A model generated the notes under the pieces. It did not search any database and had not been told where the DNA came from. It saw only the letters and a list, made by a program, of their open reading frames with translations. DNA of 64,000 nt from positions 16,369 to 80,368 of the forward strand of contig DATBGS010000006.1 of assembly GCA_036557885.1 (NCBI GenBank), read 5' to 3'. Origin of the DNA: DATBGS01 sp036557885 (GTDB lineage Bacteria > Chloroflexota > Ktedonobacteria > Ktedonobacterales > DATBGS01). A program made the position numbers and the translations under genes. Shown here one piece after another: positions 26,176 through 36,100 of this stretch (position 1 is its first letter; every line of letters begins with the position of its first letter).

Positions 26176-27394
26176 GCAGGCCACCTCCATCAGACAGGCG
26201 TAGCCCGGCAGCCAGGAAAGGCTGGAAGCCGCCCGACGCTCCTGTATTTGCCGAACCATTTAACGATTGCTCCACCTGCGGAATGGGTGCTGCCTGGCAG
26301 ACACTTGCGGGCTGCTGGTTGGTGGCCTGGCAGATGGCGGCAGTGAAATAGTTGGCGGTGCCCAGGATGCTCTGGGCGATGGGTGACTGCGGATTTGAGA
26401 GCGCGCTAGCGACGGCCTGCCAGTCGAGGTTGCTGAGCACCTGTGGGTCATAGCTGGCGCCAATCATGGAATACTGGTTGGCAAAGTCAATAAATGGGAA
26501 ACTTCCCTCCGGGTTGTATTTGTTAATGAGTTGCTGCTGCGCGGCGGTGGGCGTCTGCACTGTGACCCCTGGATAGCTTTGCTCTTCCAGGGCAACGAAG
26601 TCAACATACTGGCTGGTGTAAGAACTGCCGGAGAAACTGAACGTAGCAGTGTTGGGATAGACATCGGTTGGAGATGATCTGATCTGACTGAGATTGGAGA
26701 AAGTCCCAAAGCGGCTGAGCGCCACAATGAGCGGCCAGCGCTGGGCAGCACAATAGGGGCAATAGTCCGCGCCTTGATAAAAAACTTGTGGCTTCCCATT
26801 TGGGCCGGTCAGCGGAGGAGCGCCGCTGAGCCTGGTTGGCCTGGTCTGGACCTTCCCAGAGCCAGTTCCAACGGCTGCCAGCACTGAGGGGTTGACCGTT
26901 GTGACCATTTGAACTACTGCCGGGTCAGCAGGCGCGCTTGGGTACATGTGGCTTGTGCTGGTCGAGGATTGGTGGGCAAGCAAGAAAAAAACGCCGATGA
27001 TGACCCCAACGGCGACCAGCACTCCGCCCAGTGTGAACCAGAGGCGGTGTTGGGTCGCTTGCCGACCTCTTCGCTTTTTCCTTGGGCGCTCGCCCGGTGA
27101 GCGCTGACTGGCAGGCTTAGATTTTGGGATCGGCTGGCGCTTGGGCGTTGTTGCAGCAGAAGCTCCCGATGATTGTGGAGTGGTTGGCCTCGTGCCTGAA
27201 GACGGCGCAGTGGTTTGTCGCGTTGTTGGCGGTGGAGACGCCTTCGGAGTGGGGCGCTTTGTGGGAGGATGCTTCTTCGATGAGGCGCTCTGGTGCTGCT
27301 GCCTTCCTCCTTGTCTGGTTTGTGAGTTGCGGGGCAATGGCTTGCCGGATGGTGGGTTATCTGATGATGGCGGTGATGTGGGTGGTTGAGACAT
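26168..27394 (-). CDS. DUF929 thioredoxin-like membrane-anchored protein
   Basis: A 408-aa protein from the ATG at 27394 (GAGGAAG upstream; an in-frame GTG at 27412 is possible). Residues 1 to about 115 are a Pro/Ser/Thr/Lys/Arg-rich cytoplasmic tail, followed by one membrane helix (about 120-142) and an extracytoplasmic DUF929 domain. That domain has a C-x-x-C pair C212/C215 (YCPYC) and the family segment QRWPLIVALSRFGTF. Inferred: thiol-disulfide oxidoreductase, the DsbA-like partner of the convergent VKOR gene. The long basic low-complexity tail is unusual. Confidence 0.82.
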   Translation of the reverse strand: MSQPPTSPPSSDNPPSGKPLPRNSQTRQGGRQQHQSASSKKHPPTKRPTPKASPPPTTRQTTAPSSGTRPTTPQSSGASAATTPKRQPIPKSKPASQRSPGERPRKKRRGRQATQHRLWFTLGGVLVAVGVIIGVFFLLAHQSSTSTSHMYPSAPADPAVVQMVTTVNPSVLAAVGTGSGKVQTRPTRLSGAPPLTGPNGKPQVFYQGADYCPYCAAQRWPLIVALSRFGTFSNLSQIRSSPTDVYPNTATFSFSGSSYTSQYVDFVALEEQSYPGVTVQTPTAAQQQLINKYNPEGSFPFIDFANQYSMIGASYDPQVLSNLDWQAVASALSNPQSPIAQSILGTANYFTAAICQATNQQPASVCQAAPIPQVEQSLNGSANTGASGGFQPFLAAGLRLSDGGGLLM

Positions 27395-27779
27395 GCCTTC
27401 TCTCTTCCTCACTTCAAGCAGGTGGACACCTGATTTTCCTGGCCCGAAACGCTGTTCCCCAGCCTGATTGACTGCTGCTCTGGGTTCTCATGCGCTTCGC
27501 TGCAAGGAGTGTACGCTGCTGCCTTGAAAAGGGCTGTTGCGGAGGGTTACCAGAAGGTAAAAAGAGCGGGGTTGGGGTAGAACTGTTCATGTGCCTCTCT
27601 ATTTTGTTCGCTGCTTCACATCCTCGCTGGTGCCTGGACCATAGACAAGGAGGCATAGGGCCGCTACACTGAGCATAGAAGGTAGAAGACGGATGGGGCG
27701 GTCTATGCTGCATACGGTGAGGGAATCACGGCCAGAACACCGGGCCGACGTTCTGGGCCTGCTGAGAGGATAGCTCCCA
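27395..27779. other. Divergent intergenic region with EamA promoter candidate
   Basis: No gene is supported. It separates the DUF929 and EamA-like genes. The only signal noted is the plus-strand promoter candidate listed next. Confidence 0.4.
27642..27670 (+). promoter_or_regulatory. Candidate sigma70-type promoter for the EamA-like gene
   Basis: TAGACA at 27642-27647, a 17-base spacer, and TACACT at 27665-27670, about 110 bases before the ATG. Confidence 0.4.
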
Positions 27780-29270
27780 ATGGAACTGCTTGGTATTGGT
27801 CTTGGCCTGCTGACCGCGCTGCTTTGGGGCACCTCTGATGTCATTGCCACAATGTCAGCGCGGCGCTGGAAAACCTTCAAAATCACCGTTGTCTCGCAAT
27901 CCGCAGGATTTCTTGGCCTGGTCGTTTGTGGCATCGTTGCTTTTGTCTTTCTGGACCTCTCTTTGACACAGACAACGGTTGTGCTCAGCTTGCTCATTGG
28001 TGTTGTTACGGGCATCGTTGCCGCGTTTGGCTATTTCTACTGCTATCGCGCGCTGGAGGCCGGGCCGATTGCTCTGGTGAGTCCGCTCACGTCCACCAGT
28101 TCTGTCTTTACCCTCTTGCTTTCGCTTTTTGTGCTGCGCCAGGGCTTGACGGTGGTCCAGATAGGCGCCGTTGTGCTCTGCATCCTGGGAGTGCTGCTTG
28201 CCTCCACGAACCCCCGCGCAATTCGCGCTGTGCTCAAGACATCGGGCTATACCTTCTTCAATCAGGGCGTGCGCTGGGCACTGCTTGCAACGCTGGCGTT
28301 TGGGGTCATGGACTTTGGGATTGGCGCTTCGGCAGCCATATCGGGCTGGTTTCTTCCGGTGTTGTGGACGCGCATCTTTAGTATCTGCGCGTTGACCCTG
28401 ATCTCTTTCTGGAAGCGCCGCCAGCGTTTGAAACGCGCCCAGTTGGCAGGAGCCGGAGCCGCGCTGCCTCAAGCGGGACTGACTGCTGTGTCCTCCGCGC
28501 TGAGTGCTGAGCACCTCCAGGTGGCAGGCCAGCAAAGGACAGAAGATGGCCTCCAGATGGCAGGCAGCACGTTTGACTGGTCAGGCGCTTCTTCGCTGGC
28601 AAGCCTGAGCAATCCTGAGGCGCTTGACCCCGATGCCACGCTCATTTCGCGCCCCTCTCTTGGGGATCGCTCGCTGGCGGCGCTTGACCCTGATTCCACG
28701 CTGCTGCGCCTGCGTGTCTATTCAGGTGAATTGCCTGTGCCCGTGAGAAGAAGTTCCACGTTCAATCTGCTGGAAGCGAGCTTACAGGATTCTTTCAACC
28801 TTCAGCCGGTGCGCTCGCTCAGTCCCTATCTGACTCAGACCGGCGATACCAATCGGCTGCATCAGCGAGATTTGAGCCACCTGGGTTCCAATGGCTCGTC
28901 CCAGGACAATACTGCTTCTGCTCAATCATCTGAGCAAGAAGTGTCTGCCTCTGGCCCTCTTCAGAGAAGCCCCAGCCTGGCGCTCCCCAGTCTGGCCGAG
29001 CTTTCCCAGCTTCGCATGCCGCGCGCTTCAAAGCTAGGAATGGGGGTATTACTCGCCATCATTGCTGGTATTGGCGAGAGCGCCGCCGTGTTGAGCTTTA
29101 GCATAGATACGCGCCTGGCAACCACTGGCGTTGCTGCGGCCATTGCCTCCGGCTATTCGCTGATCGTCATCCTCTTTGGCCTGACGTTTTATCACGAGCG
29201 GCTGGCCTGGAACCAGGTAGGCGGTATAATCCTATTTCTGGCCGCCCTGATCTTCCTGGCCTTCGTTTGA
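27780..29270 (+). CDS. EamA/DMT-family transporter with a large hydrophilic insert
   Basis: A 496-aa protein. Residues 1 to about 217 form the first EamA half and beyond (LLTALLWGTSDV, EAGPIALVSPLTSTSSVFTLLLS). Residues 420-496 form the last helices (ATTGVAAAIASGYSLIVILFGLTFYHERL). Between them lie about 200 Ser/Leu/Asp-rich hydrophilic residues not found in ordinary 280-300-aa family members. This insert contains a near repeat, ALDPDATL and ALDPDSTL. Topology places it in the cytoplasm or outside, depending on helix count. Substrate unknown; DMT proteins export or import small metabolites. The ATG follows GAGAGG. Confidence 0.83.
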   Translation: MELLGIGLGLLTALLWGTSDVIATMSARRWKTFKITVVSQSAGFLGLVVCGIVAFVFLDLSLTQTTVVLSLLIGVVTGIVAAFGYFYCYRALEAGPIALVSPLTSTSSVFTLLLSLFVLRQGLTVVQIGAVVLCILGVLLASTNPRAIRAVLKTSGYTFFNQGVRWALLATLAFGVMDFGIGASAAISGWFLPVLWTRIFSICALTLISFWKRRQRLKRAQLAGAGAALPQAGLTAVSSALSAEHLQVAGQQRTEDGLQMAGSTFDWSGASSLASLSNPEALDPDATLISRPSLGDRSLAALDPDSTLLRLRVYSGELPVPVRRSSTFNLLEASLQDSFNLQPVRSLSPYLTQTGDTNRLHQRDLSHLGSNGSSQDNTASAQSSEQEVSASGPLQRSPSLALPSLAELSQLRMPRASKLGMGVLLAIIAGIGESAAVLSFSIDTRLATTGVAAAIASGYSLIVILFGLTFYHERLAWNQVGGIILFLAALIFLAFV

Positions 29271-29600
29271 GCGTTCCTACGACTCCTGTGATTCCTATAA
29301 CCTCTATAACCCTTGGGATTCTTCGTAGAAAAACTAGCAAGACCCTTTTTCTGGTGTATAGGCTTTGTTCAGCTTTGTGAAAAAAGGGCTTGACGAACTC
29401 TGCCTTTCTCCCTATCATGCCCGTAACCGCTACCAGAAGCGATTCCGTGATCGCTTTCGGCATCGGTTTCGAGGCCACTTCTCATCTGTAGCGCGAAATA
29501 AACTGTAGGATTTTGCTCTTGTATAACGCCGCCGCAGGCGAAACCTGTATATGTGAATAGCCTTTATACCCGTAGATTTTCTTATAGACGTACCTAGTTT
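29271..29600. other. Intergenic region with long structured leader
   Basis: No gene is supported. It holds the promoter at 29390-29418 and then about 180 bases of leader before the GTG start of the GH5 fusion. The leader contains a hairpin: AAGCGAT (29437-29443) pairs with ATCGCTT (29450-29456). An 8-bp inverted repeat CCCTTTTT/AAAAAGGG flanks 29343-29388. Confidence 0.45.
29390..29418 (+). promoter_or_regulatory. Candidate sigma70-type promoter for the zinc-ribbon GH5 gene
   Basis: TTGACG at 29390-29395, a 17-base spacer, and TATCAT at 29413-29418. Both boxes are close to consensus. Confidence 0.5.
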
Positions 29601-31289
29601 GTGAGTAAACCTTTGTTGGAGTCTTGTGTCCATTGTCAGGGTCCGCTAGATCGGGCCGCTGGCATCTGTCGCCGCTGTGGGCGGATAGCCCCGGAGCATC
29701 AGGGAGATCAACCACCACCTCTTTCCCCCAATCACCCCTCTTCTATCAGTCAGTGCCCACGTTGTGGAGAAGCAGACCTGATCGCGGGCCAGCGCTTTTG
29801 TCAGCGCTGTGGACTCGCGCTGGACAGTATTTCCGCCCGGCCAGATGAACAACTGGTGCCACAGCTTGCCGGGGCCAGAGCAAGCGCAGCAGAAGCCCGG
29901 TCTGGCAGCGCTCCTGCGTTCCAGGCTCCTCCAGGCCCGGCAGGTATCTGGTGGGAATCGCCCACCGTGCCAGAGGTCAAAACGACTCCCCGCAGCGCCG
30001 CCCGCTCTCGTTTGCGGAGCAGCCGTGTCTGGGTTTCGCTGTTGCTGCTGCTGGTCGCAGGTGTGAGCAGCGTTAGCGCCTATCTGGTCATTCACGCGCA
30101 GACGCGCGCGCCCGCGCAAAGCACAACTGGCGCGAGCGTGCCCCAGGCCAGCGCGACCACCGCCACCAGCGCGGCTGCGCCTTCTGCCACCCCTGCCCCG
30201 GCGCAGCCGGTGGGGACGGGCTACTGGCACACCGACGGCACCCAGATTGTGGATGCTGCTAATCAGCCGGTGCGTATTGCGGGTATCAACTGGTTTGGTT
30301 TTGAGTCGTCCACCTTTGTGGTGCACGGTCTGGGGCAGCGCGATTACCATGATCTGCTCAAGCAGGTGAAAAGCCTGGGCTATAATACGATCCGCTTGCC
30401 TTTCTCCGATCAACTCTTTTTTGCGAACAGTGTGCCCAATGGCATCTCTTTTTCCAACAATATGAATCAGGATTTGCAAGGGCTGAACGGCGTGCAGATC
30501 ATGGATAAGATTATTGATTATGCCGGGCAGCTTGGGCTGAAGATTATTCTGGACCATCACGGCGTGGATGCCGGGTCGCAAACCACGCTCTGGTCGGCGC
30601 CCGACTGCGACGTGTCTTGCTTTGAAGCCGATTGGCAGCAGTTAGCCACGCATTACCTGGGCAAGACTGCCGTGATTGGGGCCGATCTGGACAACGAGCC
30701 GCATGCCTCGGCCTGCTGGGGCTGTGGCGACCCATCCGTGGATTGGCAGATGGAGGCGGAGAAGCTGGGCAATGAGCTTTTGGCCATCAATCCCCACTGG
30801 CTGATTATTGTGGAGGGCATCGAGTGTTATAAAGGGGATTGCTACTGGTGGGGCGGCAACCTGGAAGGCGTGGCCGATAAGCCGGTGCAACTGAATATTC
30901 CTCATCAGGTCGTCTATTCGCCCCATGACTATCCGCCCGATGTGTATAACCTGTCCTACTTTAACGCACCTGAGTACCCCAACAACCTGACCGGCATCTG
31001 GGATGCTCACTGGGGCTTTATCGCCAAGCAGCATATTGCCCCGGTCATGCTGGGAGAGTTTGGCACTCTGCTCGCCAACGAGAAAGACCAGCAGTGGCTC
31101 TCCGCCCTGGTGAAGTATCTGGGCACCGGGGTTACGGGGATGAGTTGGACGTATTGGGCGTTAAATCCCGACTCTGGGGATACGGGCGGCATTCTGCAAA
31201 ATGATTGGACGACGGTCAATCAGCAGAAGCAGGATTACCTTACTCCGCTGGAGTTTCCGCTGCCAGGAGGAACGGCGGGAAATGGGTAA
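29601..31289 (+). CDS. Zinc-ribbon / transmembrane / GH5 cellulase-like fusion protein
   Basis: A 562-aa protein with GTG start. Two zinc ribbons lie at the N-terminus (C9, C12, C23, C26 and C52, C55, C67, C70). A linker and one membrane helix (about 143-164) follow, then a Ser/Thr/Ala-rich spacer and a GH5-type TIM barrel from about residue 205. The acid/base Glu is in ADLDNEPHA and the nucleophile Glu in VMLGEFGTL, with GINWFGFE and NTIRLPFS as further family marks. The predicted topology is cytoplasmic ribbons and extracellular hydrolase. Inferred: beta-glucan cleavage at the surface, with the ribbons serving interaction. A Ser/Thr kinase follows; a simpler GH5 paralogue is at 56583. Confidence 0.88.
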   Translation: MSKPLLESCVHCQGPLDRAAGICRRCGRIAPEHQGDQPPPLSPNHPSSISQCPRCGEADLIAGQRFCQRCGLALDSISARPDEQLVPQLAGARASAAEARSGSAPAFQAPPGPAGIWWESPTVPEVKTTPRSAARSRLRSSRVWVSLLLLLVAGVSSVSAYLVIHAQTRAPAQSTTGASVPQASATTATSAAAPSATPAPAQPVGTGYWHTDGTQIVDAANQPVRIAGINWFGFESSTFVVHGLGQRDYHDLLKQVKSLGYNTIRLPFSDQLFFANSVPNGISFSNNMNQDLQGLNGVQIMDKIIDYAGQLGLKIILDHHGVDAGSQTTLWSAPDCDVSCFEADWQQLATHYLGKTAVIGADLDNEPHASACWGCGDPSVDWQMEAEKLGNELLAINPHWLIIVEGIECYKGDCYWWGGNLEGVADKPVQLNIPHQVVYSPHDYPPDVYNLSYFNAPEYPNNLTGIWDAHWGFIAKQHIAPVMLGEFGTLLANEKDQQWLSALVKYLGTGVTGMSWTYWALNPDSGDTGGILQNDWTTVNQQKQDYLTPLEFPLPGGTAGNG

Positions 31290-31481
31290 TTGCTAAGAGA
31301 CTTCTTCGACCTCTTCTCAGCACACAAGCCCCAGGCCGCTTGCCCTGAGTGGCTGGTAATTGCCCCGCGAGACGAATGGCTGGAGCCAGCAGCCCTGGCT
31401 CTGGCTCGCCCTGCGCGGCAGGAGAACTATCGAGCGTCTGGACTTTTCACCGTCGTTGAAGGCGGGAAGGTATGGATAGAG

Positions 31482-32999
31482 ATGGCTGAATTATTACAAA
31501 ATACACGTCTTGGAAAATATGAACTGATCGAATGTATCGGCCAGGGTGGAATGGCCGCTGTCTATCGCGCGAAACAATTATCTGCTTTTGACCGCGAAGT
31601 GGCGCTCAAAGTGATGCGCCCGGAATATTCTGGAGACGCGGCGTTTCGTCGCCGTTTTTTGCGCGAGGCCCACGCCATCTCCAGACTCTCGCACCCCAAC
31701 ATTTTGCCGCTGATTGAGTTTGGGGAAGAGAACAGCGTTCTGTATCTGGTGATGCCACTGGTGCGCGAGGGTACGCTGCGTGATCTGATCATGCAGCACG
31801 CTGGCCCGCTCTCGTTGGAGGAGGCGCTGCCGCTCTTTGTTCCGCTCTGCGATGCGGTGCAATACGCGCACCAGGAAGGCATTATTCACCGCGATATTAA
31901 ACCGCAAAACATTCTGATGCAGCGCCGCACGCATGTGCTGCTGGCTGACTTTGGCATTGCGCGAGATCGCCTGGATACCAAGATGACCACGACGGGCGTG
32001 GGCATTGGCAGCGTGGAATATATGGCGCCGGAACAGGCCGAAGGCCAGGCCAATGCCCAGAGCGACATCTATAGCCTGGGCGTGGTGCTGTATCAGTTGC
32101 TCACCGGAGTCGTGCCGTATTCGGGCACGAGGCCGCTTGAGGTGCTGTTTAGGAAGGCGAGCGACCCAACGCCCGACCCGCGCAGGCTCAACCCCCATCT
32201 GTCTGCGGAAATCGTGGATATTCTCCTTATCGCGCTTGCCAAAGAACCCTATCAGCGCTTTGAAACTGCTGAAGCCTTGAGCTATGCCCTTCAGCAAGTG
32301 CGATCTGCTGCGGTATCTCCTCTGCCCTATCAAGTGAACTGGCCGCCTGAACCAGCAGCACCAGCGCCCTTGATCAGTGATTTTGCGACCACGCGCCGGG
32401 TTTCGCGCCAGACGACACAGGTACGCCGGAGATCGTCCCCACCCCTGAATACCTGGGCTGACGATACGACTATTCCCGAAGAACACTGGAACCAGCCTGC
32501 GGCGTATAGGCGACCACCTGCTGGCAAGACTAGCGGGCAATTCAAGAGCAAGTATATCCTGCTGGCGATAGCACTGGCGCTCTTGAGCCTGGGGATTACC
32601 TCGATTGCTTACGGGCATCTGGGCCAGAACTGGCTGCATTCCAATGCCAGCGAGGGGGGCGCGCAGCAGTTGACGGCAACACCCAACACCAACACCCAGC
32701 CAGCCTACCCCTGGCCCATCAACACGCCACCACCTCAGCCGGCCAGCACCACGCCGCCCCAGCCAGCGGAGACTCCAACCACCCAGCCCACCACGACGGC
32801 TACGCCACAGCCAACCGAGACTCCGGCGACGCAGCCCACTGAGATAGAGACGCCACAGCCAACCGAGACGCCACCAGCCAATGCGGACACGCCGACGCCA
32901 CAGCCAACGGCGCCACAGCCGCCCCAGGCTACCCAGGCGCCAGCCGCTCCGCCTGGCAACGCGCCCACGCCGGGCACGCAAACCGAAGCCACGCCGTAG
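31482..32999 (+). CDS. Transmembrane Ser/Thr protein kinase (PknB-type) with Pro/Thr-rich extracellular tail
   Basis: A 505-aa protein. I start at ATG 31482 (MAELLQNT), just before the kinase domain; the frame extends upstream to 31290 but shows no family resemblance there. Kinase motifs: GQGGMAAVYRA (glycine loop), VALKVM (catalytic Lys), IIHRDIKPQN, LADFGIAR and YMAPEQ. One membrane helix (YILLAIALALLSLGIT) precedes about 120 residues of repeating Pro-Gln-Pro-Thr-Glu-Thr units. No PASTA domains. It is probably cotranscribed with the GH5 fusion. Inferred: a receptor kinase whose tail may contact the cell wall. Confidence 0.9.
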   Translation: MAELLQNTRLGKYELIECIGQGGMAAVYRAKQLSAFDREVALKVMRPEYSGDAAFRRRFLREAHAISRLSHPNILPLIEFGEENSVLYLVMPLVREGTLRDLIMQHAGPLSLEEALPLFVPLCDAVQYAHQEGIIHRDIKPQNILMQRRTHVLLADFGIARDRLDTKMTTTGVGIGSVEYMAPEQAEGQANAQSDIYSLGVVLYQLLTGVVPYSGTRPLEVLFRKASDPTPDPRRLNPHLSAEIVDILLIALAKEPYQRFETAEALSYALQQVRSAAVSPLPYQVNWPPEPAAPAPLISDFATTRRVSRQTTQVRRRSSPPLNTWADDTTIPEEHWNQPAAYRRPPAGKTSGQFKSKYILLAIALALLSLGITSIAYGHLGQNWLHSNASEGGAQQLTATPNTNTQPAYPWPINTPPPQPASTTPPQPAETPTTQPTTTATPQPTETPATQPTEIETPQPTETPPANADTPTPQPTAPQPPQATQAPAAPPGNAPTPGTQTEATP

Positions 33000-33025
33000 C
33001 TGTTCTGAGAGCGTACCTGTCAGCA

Positions 33026-33054
33026 TTGACATAGTACAGCTAATTTCATAGTAT
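33026..33054 (+). promoter_or_regulatory. Strong sigma70-type promoter for the tricorn gene
   Basis: Perfect TTGACA at 33026-33031, a 17-base spacer, and TAGTAT at 33049-33054, about 90 bases before the ATG at 33145. Confidence 0.6.
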
Positions 33055-33144
33055 TGAGGGTGCGGTTGATTTTCTAAAGGTAGATATAAAACATGGTAAT
33101 GTAGCACCTCTTGATAGAAGCACCGACCCAGGCAAGGAGGGGGA

Positions 33145-36100
33145 ATGGGAACCACTGGCTATCCACGTTTTCCGACGATCTCTGGTGATCAAATTGTCTT
33201 TACCGCCGAGGATGATCTGTGGCGTATCTCAGTCAATGGCGGGCGTGCCGAACGGCTGACGGCTGGTGTGGCAACGGCCCAGCATGCCTGCTTTTCTCCA
33301 GATGGCCGCCAGATCGCTTTTACCGGCAGCGACGAAGGCCCGGATGAAGTCTATGTCATGCCTGCTGAGGGCGGCCCGTCGCAGCGCCTGACGTTTGGCG
33401 CCGGGCGGGCGCAGGTGGTTGGCTGGCAGCCCGATGGCGCGAGGATTCTCTTCGCGGGTTCGGCGGGGCTGCCTTCGCCGCGCTGGAGGGCAATCTTTGG
33501 AGTTTCTCCCCAGGGCGGAGAAGCGTCTCAGCTTCCCTATGGTATCGCCAACGCCATCGCCTTTGGCCCGCATGGTGCCGTTGTGCTGGGCCGGAATATC
33601 CGCGAGCCAGCCTTCTGGAAGCGCTATCGCGGCGGGACCGCTGGCTATCTCTGGATTGATGCGGAGGGCAGCGGCGAGTTCAGGCGGCTGCTCAACATCA
33701 AGGGCAATATCGCGGCCCCCTGCTGGGTTGGGGAGCGCGTCTTCTTTCTTTCCGATCACGAAGGCATTGGCAATGTTTATTCCTGCCTGCCCACCGGCGA
33801 AGACCTGCGCCGCCACAGCCAGCAGGAAACGTTCTACGTGCGCAATCTTGCCACCGATGGGCGTCTGTGCGTCTATCACGCGGGCGGCGACCTGTTTGTG
33901 CTGGACCCGACCACGAACCAGGAGACGCGCCTGGAGGTAGAACTGGCAGGGTCGCAGGCGCAGCGGGCGCGTCAGTTTGTCTCGGCGGGCAAATTCATGG
34001 ATTCCTACGCGCTGCATCCCACCGGCCAGGCAGCGGCCCTGACGACGCGCGGCAAAGCCTTCAGCCTGAGCAACTGGGAAGGCGCCGTTGTTCAGCAGGG
34101 TGAGAGCGATGGCCCGCGCTATCGTTTGATCAACTGGCTGGCCGATGGCAAACGTCTGGTAGCGATCAGCGACGATGGAAACGAGCCGCGCCTGGTCGTC
34201 TTCAGCGCGGATGGCTCCGCGCCTGACCGCACGCTGGAAAAGATTGACATCGGCCATGTCGTTGAGCTGCGCGCTGCGCCGGTTGGTGAACAGGTTGTAC
34301 TGCTGAATCATCGCAGCGAAGTGCTGCTGGTGGACCTGGCAGTAGAGACGCTGCGCGTGCTTGATCGCAGCGACTACGGGCGCATCGAGGACGCGGGCCT
34401 TATAAACGGCGTTGCCTGGTCGCCTGATGGCCGCTGGGTGGCCTATGAGCAGGCCATCAGCAACATGCAGACAATCATCAAGCTCTGCCGCGTTGAGAGC
34501 GGCGAAACGTATCCCGTGACCGAATCATTGCGGCGCGATGTGAAACCGGCCTTTGACCCTGCCGGGCGCTATCTCTATTTCTTGAGCGCGCGCGATTTTG
34601 ATCCCGTGCAGGATCAGATGCAGTTTGAATTCAGCTTCCCCAAGGGGGTGCGCCCGTATCTGGTGACGCTGCGCAAAGACCTGCGCTCGCCGTTTGTGGC
34701 TGAATCGGCGCTGCTGCATGCCGAGGCCGAGAAAAAAGCTGGCAAGGAGCAGGAGGAAAAGGCTGATAAGCCAGCCACGCCCGAACCAGTCGAGATTGAT
34801 CTTGAGGGGCTGAGCAGCCGCATTGTCGCGTTCCCTGTTCCTGAAGGGCGCTATGGGCGGGTGCTGGGCACGCACAACGGCGTGCTCTTTACGACGGTGC
34901 CGGTTGAGAGCCTGCGCGAGGATGACTCCAACTCTCTCAAGCCGAAGTCAAATCGTGGCCTGGAGTTTTACGACTTTGAGAAACGCAAGCAGGAGCATAT
35001 TGCCGATGAGATCAGCGATTTCGTGGTAACCGCTGATGGCAAGCTGCTGCTGTATTGCAGTAATGAGCGGCTGCGCGTCCTCAAGGCGGGCGAGAAGCCG
35101 CCTGAGCTTCCTGGTCAGACGGGCGAGAAGCCAGGCCGAGAATCGGGCTGGCTTGATCTGGAGCGCATCAAGGTTTCGATTCGCCCAGGGGCGGAATGGC
35201 GGCAGATGTTTGGCGAGGCGTGGCGCCTGCAACGCGAGCAGTTCTGGGTGGCTGATTTGGCTGGCGTTGACTGGCAGGGCATGCGCGCCCGCTACGCGCC
35301 GCTGGTGGAGCGCCTGACCTCGCGTGGCGAACTTTCGGACCTGTTCTGGGAGATGCAAGGCGAACTGGGTTCGTCGCATGCTTATGAGTGGGGTGGAGAA
35401 TATCGCCCACACCCCGATTATCGGCAGGGCTTTCTGGGCGTGGACTGGCGCTTTGATGCCGAGCATGGCCGCTATTGCATTGCCCATCTGGTGCGCGGCG
35501 ATCCCTGGGACGCCAAAGCCACTTCGCCGCTGCTGGCGCCTGGCGTGAATGCCAGTGTGGGGGACGCGGTGCTGGCAATCAATGGGCAGCGTGTGACCCC
35601 GGAGCGCGGGCCACAGCACCTGCTGGTGAATCAGGCCGGACAGGAGGTACAACTGCTGCTTCAGCCCAGCAGCGGCGAAGCGCGCAGCGTGACAGTGCGG
35701 GCGCTGGCCGATGAATTCGGCGCGCGCTATCGGGATTGGGTGGAGGGCAATCGCCGTCTGGTGCGTGAGAAGACCCAGGGCCGCGCGGGCTATGTGCATA
35801 TTCCTGATATGTGGACGGATGGCTTTGCCGAGTTTCATCGTTCGTATCTGGCTGAATATGACTATCCGGTCTTAATCGTTGATGTGCGTTGGAACGGTGG
35901 CGGCGCGGTTTCTGGGCTGCTGCTGGAGAAACTGGCGCGGCCTCGGCTGGGCTATGCCTTTCAGCGCTGGGCGCCTGCTGTGCCCTATTTAGGGGAATCC
36001 CCGCGCGGCAAGTTGGTGGCAATTACCAATGAGAATGCTGGCTCGGATGGAGACATCTTTTCGCATTCGTTCAAGATGCTGGGGCTGGGGCCGCTGATTG

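Noticed and set aside
32740..32990. Repetitive CCA/ACG-rich DNA that resembles a CRISPR or minisatellite
   Set aside because: It is in frame and encodes the Pro/Thr-rich tail of the kinase; no spacers or uniform repeat length.
31578..33155. Long minus-strand ORF (525 aa) opposite the Ser/Thr kinase
   Set aside because: Arg/Trp/Gly-rich composition with no family motifs; it is the antisense shadow of a clear kinase gene with a Pro/Thr repeat tail.
33229..34311. Minus-strand ORF of 360 aa inside the tricorn gene
   Set aside because: Antisense shadow of well-conserved beta-propeller coding sequence; no ribosome site or motifs.
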